Positions 58,721 through 64,000 of a stretch of DNA of 64,000 bases are shown here, piece by piece (position 1 is the first letter of the stretch; each line of letters opens with the position of its first letter). Source of the stretch: DATBLE01 sp046732255 (GTDB lineage: Bacteria > Actinomycetota > Thermoleophilia > Gaiellales > Gaiellaceae). The notes under the pieces were generated by a model that searched no databases, was not told the DNA's origin, and saw only the letters and a list, made by a program, of their open reading frames with translations. Where the stretch lies: assembly GCA_046732255.1 (NCBI GenBank), contig JBKPMR010000016.1, positions 124,001 to 188,000 on the forward strand. Direction: 5' to 3'. A program made the position numbers and the translations under genes.

Positions 58721-59427
58721 CTCTTCTCCCAGACCGAGACGTGCTTCGGGCTCTCGCTCGTGAACGGCTCGCGCTTCCAGCCGCCCCAGCGCTCGCGCAG
58801 GGCCATCCCGGCGAGCCGCGCCATCAGGTCGAGCTCGCCGGGGCCGACCGACCGGAACGGAACCGAGTTCCGCACCCAGGTGCCGTCGACGAGGCTGAAG
58901 TGGTGCGAGACGAGGCGCTGGGTGGCGGCGTCGCGCTCGTCGATGCCGACGTGCGTGTCGCTGAGAGCGAAGACCTCGAGCGGCGACACGCGGCTCGAGA
59001 AGCCCAGCTCGATCACGAAGCAGCCGCCTGGATCGAGATGACGGGCGGCGTTCTCGAAGCAGGCCACCTGCTCGTCCTGCGTGGTCAGGTTGCCGATCGT
59101 GTTGAAGACGAGGTAGACGAGCGAGAAGCGCCCGTCGACCCGTGTGGTCGCGAAGTCGCCGATCGTGACGCCGATCGCCTCCGAGCCGGGCTTCGCCCGC
59201 AGCCTGGCGACCATCGCCTCGGAGAGGTCGATCCCGTGCACGGGGACGCCCCGCTGCGCCAGCGGCAGAGCGATCCGTCCGGTCCCGATCGCGAACTCGA
59301 GCGCGCCCCCCTCGCCCGCGAGCTCGGCGAGGAAGTCGACGGTGGGGTCGACGACGGCCGGGTCGAACATCCGGGCGTCGTCGTCGTAGCGCGCGGCGAC
59401 TTCCTCGCCGAAGTAGTCCTCCGGCAT
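58717..59427 (-). CDS. class I SAM-dependent methyltransferase
   Basis: 236-residue methyltransferase: ALEFAIGTGRIALPLAQRG is motif I (the glycines are fewer than usual), then VHGIDLSEAMVARL, and DEQVACFENAARHLDPGGCFVIE. Its start ATG overlaps the fdhA stop by one base (TGATG) and its stop overlaps the birA start. The substrate is unknown; its place between fdhA and birA is the only clue. Confidence 0.85.
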   Translation of the reverse strand: MPEDYFGEEVAARYDDDARMFDPAVVDPTVDFLAELAGEGGALEFAIGTGRIALPLAQRGVPVHGIDLSEAMVARLRAKPGSEAIGVTIGDFATTRVDGRFSLVYLVFNTIGNLTTQDEQVACFENAARHLDPGGCFVIELGFSSRVSPLEVFALSDTHVGIDERDAATQRLVSHHFSLVDGTWVRNSVPFRSVGPGELDLMARLAGMALRERWGGWKREPFTSESPKHVSVWEKR

Positions 59428-62132
59428 CAGAGTGCCTCTACGCGTACGGCCGAGACCTTGTACTCCGGCGTGCCGATCAGCGGGTCGCCGACGTCGTGGA
59501 TCAGCCAGTTCACCTTCGCCTGTGCGAAGTGCAGCGCCATCCAGACCAGCCCGGGGTAGACCCGGTCCGAGTAGTGCGCCTCGGCCTGGAGCTCACCGCG
59601 GCGCGAGACCAACCGCGCCACCTCGCCGTCGGCGATCCCGAGCGCATGCGCATCCTCGGCGTTGATCTCGAAGAACGGCTGTTCCTGCTTCTCGACCACG
59701 CCCGCCTCACGCATCGTCATCGTCGCGGAGTTGTAGTGGTAGAGCGTGCGCCCGGTCGAGAGCAGGAACGGGAACTCGGAGTCGGGCTGCTCGATCGGCG
59801 GCTGGTACTCGACGGGGAAGAACCGGCCGCGGCCGCCGGGCAGCGCCGGCCTCGGCGCATGCAGATAGGGCGTGCCGGGGTCGTCGAGGTCGGTGCAAGG
59901 CCATTGGATCCCGTGCTCCTCGATGCGCGGATAGCGGATCCCGTACCAGTTCGGCGAGAGGTCGGCGAGCTCGTTCCAGACGTCCTCGGGCGATGAGTAC
60001 GCAGGCCACGACCCGCCCAACGCGTCCGCCATCTGACAGACGATCCGCCAGTCCTCGCGCGCCTCGCCCGGGCAGTCCAGCGCCTTGCGCACGCGGTTCA
60101 CGCGCCGCTCGGTGTTCGTGAACGTGCCGTCCTTCTCCGCGAAGCTCGACGCCGGCAGGACAACGTCGGCGTACTTCCGGGTCGAGTCGTTGAGGAAGAT
60201 GTCCTGCGAGACGATGAACTCGCAGGCGGCGAGTCCCTCCTCGACGTGGTGGGCGTTGGGCTCGGTCTGCGCCGGGTTCTCGCCGACCAGGTAGAGCGCC
60301 TTCACGCGCCCGTCGTGCAGCCCCGAGACGATCTGGTCGAGCCGGTACCCGGGGTCCGTGGGGACCTCCACTCCCCACGCCGCCGCGAACTTCGCCCGGA
60401 TTTCCGGGTCGTCGACCGGCTGGTAGCCGGGCAGGTACGCCGGGTTCGCGCCCGAGTCGTTCAGGCCCTGGACGTTGTTCTGGCCGCGAAGGGCATTCAG
60501 CCCGGTCGACTCGTAGCCGAGGTGGCCGGTGATCAGCACGAGATTCGAGAGCGACCAGATGTTGTCGACGCCGCACGCGTGCTCGGTCATCCCGAGCGTG
60601 TAGAAGATCGCCGCGTGCCGCTCGCGCGCATACTCGCGGGCGGTCTCGCGGATCGCCTCGGCCGGGACGCCGGTCACCTCGGCCGCCGCGTCGGGGGAGT
60701 AGCGGGAGACGACCTCGCGGACGGCGTCGAACCCGGACGTCTGCTCGCGGATGTACTCCTCGTCCTGGAGCCCCTCGGCCAGGATCGTGTGCATCATCGC
60801 GTTGATCAGCCAGACGTCCGTGCCGGGCCGGACCTGGAGATGGCGCTTGGCGATCTTCGTCAGCCAGATCTTGCGCGGATCGGCGACGACGAGCGTCGCT
60901 CCCTTCCGCACCGCCTTCTTGATCCGCAGCGCGAGCACCGGATGCGCCTCGGTCGTGTTCGAGCCGATCACGAGTAGGAAGCGGTCGTTCTCGATCTCCG
61001 GGATCGAGTTGGTGCTTGCTCCTCTGCCGAACGACCTGACCAGGCCGTAAAGGGTCGGAGCGTGTCAGGTCGCCTCGCAGGAGTGGACGGAGTTCGTCCC
61101 GACCACCGTCCGCGCCAGCTTCTGGATCAGGTAGTTCTCCTCGTTCGTCAGCCGGGCGGAAGCGAGGAAGCCGACCGCCTGTGCGCCGTAACGGTCACGT
61201 ACCAGGGACAGTCCCTCGGCCGCGGCCGACAGGGCCTCGTCCCAGGTGGCCGGGTGGAGCTCACCGTCCTCGCCGCGGACGAGCGGCTCGGTCAGCCGGT
61301 CCGGGTGATGGACGAAGTTGAAGGCGAACCGGCCCTTGACGCACAAATTGCCCTCGTTGGACACGTACGAAGGGTCGGACGTGACCTTCACGATCCGCTG
61401 CGTCTCGGGATCGACGTTGAGGTCGACCTGGCAGCCGACGCCGCAGAAGGTGCACGTCGTCTTCGTCTTCACGAGTGCCGCTTCGCGGCCGGCGGGCTCG
61501 CCCTCCTCGAACTTCTCGTAGATCGCTCCGGTCGGGCAGACCGAGAGGCAGCCGCCGCAGAGCTCGCACTCCGTGTCCAGCCAGCCGCGATCCCAGGTCG
61601 GCACGACGCGGGCCCGGCCGCCGCGTCCCTCGAGCGAGAGCGCCGAGCACTGCATCACCTCCTGCGTGTAGCGGACGCAGCGCGAGCAGAGGATGCACGC
61701 GTCCGGGTCGTAGCCCATCAGCAGGTCGCGGTCCTCGTACGGCTCGCGCTTCGCATCCGGGAGGACGAGCGGCGCCTCGACACCGAGGTCGTCGGCGAGC
61801 GCGAGCAGCTCGTTCGGCCTGCCGCCCGGGCTGGCGTTCAGGTGCTCGGCGAGGAGCATCTCGGTCAGCGTCCGCTGAAATTGCGGCACGGAAGAATTCG
61901 TCGAGACGACCATTCCATCGGTCACGCGTGTCGCACACGCCGGCAGGGGGCGCGGCGAGCCTTCGACGCCGACCACGCACATCCGGCAGCCCCCGTACGG
62001 GTCGAGCTTCGAGTCGTGGCAGAGCGTCGGCACGAAGACGTCGTTCCGGGCAAGCGCGTGGACGAGCAGCTCGCCCTGTGGCGCGGACACCTCCCGCCCG
62101 TCGACGGTGAACGTGACTACGGCGCTAGACAC
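59427..62132 (-). CDS. fdhA: NAD-linked formate dehydrogenase alpha subunit, selenocysteine-containing
   Basis: 901-residue molybdopterin oxidoreductase with UGA (61065-61067) decoded as Sec356. Residues 1-75 are a [2Fe-2S] domain (Cys38, 49, 52, 66). Cys146-162 and Cys189-199 hold two [4Fe-4S] clusters (CILCSRC; CELCGGCLSVCP). Cys227, 230, 234 and 264 form the FdhA-type cluster (CTFCGVGC). The Sec motif HSCEAT-U-HAPTLYGL aligns with the active site of Sec formate dehydrogenases. After it come IENDRFLLVIGSNTTEAHPV and bis-MGD motifs (RGQNNVQGLNDSG, NTERRVNRVRKAL). The GTG at 62132 is the start. Simple calling would split it into two genes. It oxidises formate to CO2, passing electrons to the NuoE-NuoF subunit. 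Confidence 0.93.
61032..61072 (-). promoter_or_regulatory. SECIS-like hairpin around the fdhA UGA
   Basis: On the minus strand CGACCTGAC (complement of 61064-61072, containing the UGA) pairs perfectly with GTCAGGTCG (complement of 61032-61040). The loop is 23 nt, ending in GGCCTG next to GGTC. Bacterial SECIS elements are hairpins of about 40 nt that begin at the UGA and present a G/U-rich apical loop to SelB. The size and placement match; the inner structure is not resolved here. Confidence 0.75.
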
Positions 62133-62413
62133 TTCGCCTTCAATCGTGTCACTTCTGCCAGGACCAGCGGGCGGACCGAGACGCCGATCTTGGGATTGAC
62201 CTTGCCGTCGGCCCACATGACCACCCAGCCGCGCTTCGCGCTGTAGTAGTGCAGGGCGGCGATGTGGCGGCGGCCGCCGATGTTCGCCTGGACGAGCGCG
62301 AACCGGTCGTCGAGGTACGAGGCCTTGCAGACGTCGATCGGCGCCCAATGCCGCGTCCCGTAGAAGCCGGTGACTGCCGCCCAGATCGTCGCCACCACCG
62401 CCGCGACGATCAT
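62117..62413 (-). CDS. exported small protein within the fdh operon
   Basis: 98-residue protein between the NuoE-NuoF and alpha subunit genes. It starts MIVAAVVATIWAAVTGFYGT, a signal or anchor segment, followed by a compact domain with HIAALHYYSAKRGWVVMW and a last helix (VLAEVTRLKAKCLAP). Two cysteines (about 29 and 95) could form a disulfide. The ATG overlaps the fdhB stop (ATGA) and the end overlaps fdhA, so it is translationally coupled to both. No known FDH accessory protein (FdhD, FdhE) is recognised. A role in assembly or membrane attachment is only a hypothesis. Confidence 0.7.
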   Translation of the reverse strand: MIVAAVVATIWAAVTGFYGTRHWAPIDVCKASYLDDRFALVQANIGGRRHIAALHYYSAKRGWVVMWADGKVNPKIGVSVRPLVLAEVTRLKAKCLAP

Positions 62414-63900
62414 CCGAGCGCCTCCATCAGCTCCGGCCAGTGTTGGAACACGTTCCGAACCGGGATCGGCGAGGCCTGGCCGAGCCCGCAGATCGAGGTC
62501 TGGGCCATCGCCTCGAGCCACTCATCGACCTTGACGCGGGTCATCGCCGCGCGGCCATGCTCGAGCTCCTCGACCACGTGGTGCAGGGCGCGGTTGCCGA
62601 TCCGGCAGGGCGTGCACTTCTGGCACGACTCCTCGGCGAAGAACCGCATCGTCTCCGCCAGCAGGCGCAGCACCGGGTAGGACGCCGGGAAGACCTGGAC
62701 CGCGGCCGAGCCGGGGCCGCTCCCCCACTCGCGAAGCGCGTCGCGCGTGAGCGGAACGTCGAGCGCTCCCGGCGGCAGGATCCCGCTCGCCGCACCGCCG
62801 GGGACGACCGCCCCGACCTCGCCGTCGAACCCGCCGGCGTGCTCGTCGACGAGCTGCCGGACGGTCACCTCCAGCGGCGCCCAGTAGCAGCCGGGCTCGC
62901 GGACGGCACCGGACACCGACCAGAGCCGCCCCGGCTCCCACTCGCCGCGCAAGATCCGCGCCACGTGGGCGAGGGTCTCGACGTTGTTGATCAGCGTCGG
63001 GCGGCCGAGGTAGCCCTTCTGCGCCGGGAACGGCGGCCGCAGCCGCGGCATCCCGCGCCGCCCCTCCATCGACTCGAGCATCGCCGACTCCTCGCCGCAC
63101 ACGTACGAGCCGGCGCCGACGACCACGTGCACGTTCAGGCCGCGCTCGGCGATCGCCTCGCGCAACAGTGCCCGTGAGGTCGCATACTCCTCGCGCAGGT
63201 AGACGTAAGCCTCGTCGACCTCGCAGAAGCGCATCGCCGCGATCAACCCCTCGAGCAGCAGGTGCGGCCGGAGCTCCATCACATACCGGTCCTTGATCGT
63301 CCCGGGCTCGCCCTCGTCCGCGTTGACGACCACGGCCCGCGGTCCCGGCTCGGCCCGCACCGCCGCCCACTTCCGAAACGTCGGGAAGCCGGCCCCGCCC
63401 ATCCCGGTGAGACCCGCTGCCTCGAGCCGGGCGAGCACCTCGTCGGGTGCGAGCTCGGGCGGGTCCCGTGGATCGTCAGGCTCGAGCAGGAAGCCGTTCG
63501 TCCGGTGCGTCACGCCGCCGCGGACGTCGTCGCCCTCCATCACCACCGGCGCGAGGTCGCAGTGCCCGAGGCAGGCGACCTCGAGCCCGCCCGCGCCGGC
63601 ACGGGCGCCCTTGCAGTCGCAGACGGGGCCGGTGCAGACGCGGACGACGTCGGCCGGCTGCTGCAGGAACGAGTAGAACGAGACCACCTCATGGACCTCG
63701 CCGCGGCGGATGTTCATGTGGTCGGCGAGCGCGTCCGAGAGCTCCGGCGTGATCGGTCCGACCTCGCGGCGCACCAGCCCGAGGTTGTCGAGCAACCGCG
63801 TCCGCTCGGTCGGGAGCTCAGGCAGGAGCGAGGTCAGGGCAAGAACGTCCGTGTCCGGATTATTCCCGCGGCGACGGGGAACGCATGACGCTGAGCGCAC
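62410..63900 (-). CDS. fdhB: formate dehydrogenase beta subunit, NuoE-NuoF fusion
   Basis: About 496 residues. The N-terminal about 130 residues are NuoE-like ([2Fe-2S] cysteines in VCTGPVCDC and CLGHCDLAPVV). The stretch between the cysteine pairs is about 25 residues shorter than in typical NuoE. The NuoF part has the NADH/FMN motifs GMGGAGFPTFRKW, NADEGEPGTIKDRYVM, GAGSYVCGEESAMLESMEG and the cluster ESCQKCTPCRIG with a last cysteine in SICGLGQ. It passes electrons from the alpha subunit to NAD+. The start is uncertain: GTG at 63898-63900 is the best standard codon and leaves little room for promoters. Confidence 0.9.
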   Translation of the reverse strand: MRSASCVPRRRGNNPDTDVLALTSLLPELPTERTRLLDNLGLVRREVGPITPELSDALADHMNIRRGEVHEVVSFYSFLQQPADVVRVCTGPVCDCKGARAGAGGLEVACLGHCDLAPVVMEGDDVRGGVTHRTNGFLLEPDDPRDPPELAPDEVLARLEAAGLTGMGGAGFPTFRKWAAVRAEPGPRAVVVNADEGEPGTIKDRYVMELRPHLLLEGLIAAMRFCEVDEAYVYLREEYATSRALLREAIAERGLNVHVVVGAGSYVCGEESAMLESMEGRRGMPRLRPPFPAQKGYLGRPTLINNVETLAHVARILRGEWEPGRLWSVSGAVREPGCYWAPLEVTVRQLVDEHAGGFDGEVGAVVPGGAASGILPPGALDVPLTRDALREWGSGPGSAAVQVFPASYPVLRLLAETMRFFAEESCQKCTPCRIGNRALHHVVEELEHGRAAMTRVKVDEWLEAMAQTSICGLGQASPIPVRNVFQHWPELMEALG

Positions 63901-63916
63901 AACGAGAGGAGAAGCG

Positions 63917-64000
63917 ATGAAACGCTTGTGGTGGATCGTCCCGGCCGGCGCCGGGGCCGCGCTCGGCTGGCTCGTGGGGTTCTTCTTCGACAAGAACCAG
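63917..64000 (+). CDS. small membrane protein, 5' end only
   Basis: Starts with ATG 63917 preceded by GAGAGGAGAAGCG. The 28 residues visible (MKRLWWIVPAGAGAALGWLV then GFFFDKNQ) are a single hydrophobic helix followed by charged residues; the window ends inside the gene. It is divergent from the fdh operon. No function can be given. Confidence 0.6.
   Translation, partial: MKRLWWIVPAGAGAALGWLVGFFFDKNQ

Noticed and set aside
59427..60971. C-terminal half of FdhA as a separate gene starting at a GTG near 60971
   Set aside because: The protein lacks a domain boundary there and the upstream frame continues through a UGA in a selenocysteine motif.

Overview
The window is about 70 percent GC, densely coded, and uses many GTG and TTG starts with 1 to 4 base stop/start overlaps. 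A SigR/RsrA-type sigma and anti-sigma pair, a DrrA-type ABC exporter, a PAC2 protein, DipZ and a gamma-alpha fused 2-oxoacid:ferredoxin oxidoreductase point to an actinobacterium. My best inference is an uncultured member of the Thermoleophilia (Gaiellales or Solirubrobacterales side). I could not test this by alignment. No rRNA, tRNA, CRISPR array or prophage was seen, and no gap longer than about 300 bases lacks a gene.

Layout. 1-8605: 2-oxoacid:ferredoxin oxidoreductase (korAB), small stress or unknown genes, a polysaccharide ligase-like membrane protein with a methyltransferase, an AlkA-type glycosylase and a frameshifted TIM-barrel gene. 8602-19372: proC, pgl, a DEAD/DEAH helicase, dipZ, PAC2, heme A synthase, selenophosphate synthetase (selD) and a thioredoxin-like lipoprotein. 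19413-21047: an XRE/TPR regulator whose divergent region carries a consensus promoter driving an approximately 100-nt structured RNA that ends in an intrinsic terminator. 21048-26737: a TetR/MFS efflux unit with a palindromic operator shared with an acyl-CoA synthetase, then nadE. 26739-37760: base-excision repair (mug), OsmC, a run of overlapping + strand genes, an M16 peptidase, a RAYT transposase with its REP-like hairpins, acs and an M24 peptidase. 37790-51925: amidohydrolase, an O-antigen ligase/TPR, sigma and membrane-protein operon, secreted CAP and G1-peptidase proteins, sigR-rsrA with an autoregulatory promoter, a GCS2 ligase, HtrA and a CopC-CopD protein. 51955-58027: two-domain multicopper oxidase, an ABC-2 exporter operon and a GerMN/Gmad2 lipoprotein. 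58028-64000: a formate dehydrogenase operon.

The clearest functional result is the formate dehydrogenase. Its catalytic subunit is one 901-residue gene (59427-62132) interrupted by an in-frame UGA at residue 356. Reading UGA as selenocysteine restores the active-site motif T-Sec-H-A-P-T. The UGA sits in the 5' arm of a perfect 9-bp hairpin of SECIS layout. A selD gene about 41 kb away supports selenium use. The operon adds a NuoE-NuoF fusion for NAD reduction and an uncharacterised 98-residue exported protein.

Two observations look new to me. First, a roughly 120-200 bp intercistronic repeat occurs six times. It always has the same polarity: stop codon, GGGGGAAAC/GTTTCCCCC hairpin, CCCCCTTCC, a CGACCG/CGGTCG hairpin, then in three or four copies the start of the next gene. 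Second, the XRE/TPR locus combines the structured RNA with a possible operator and an 11-codon micro-ORF behind the regulator. Several other palindrome families lie at gene ends, one of them clearly linked to the RAYT gene.
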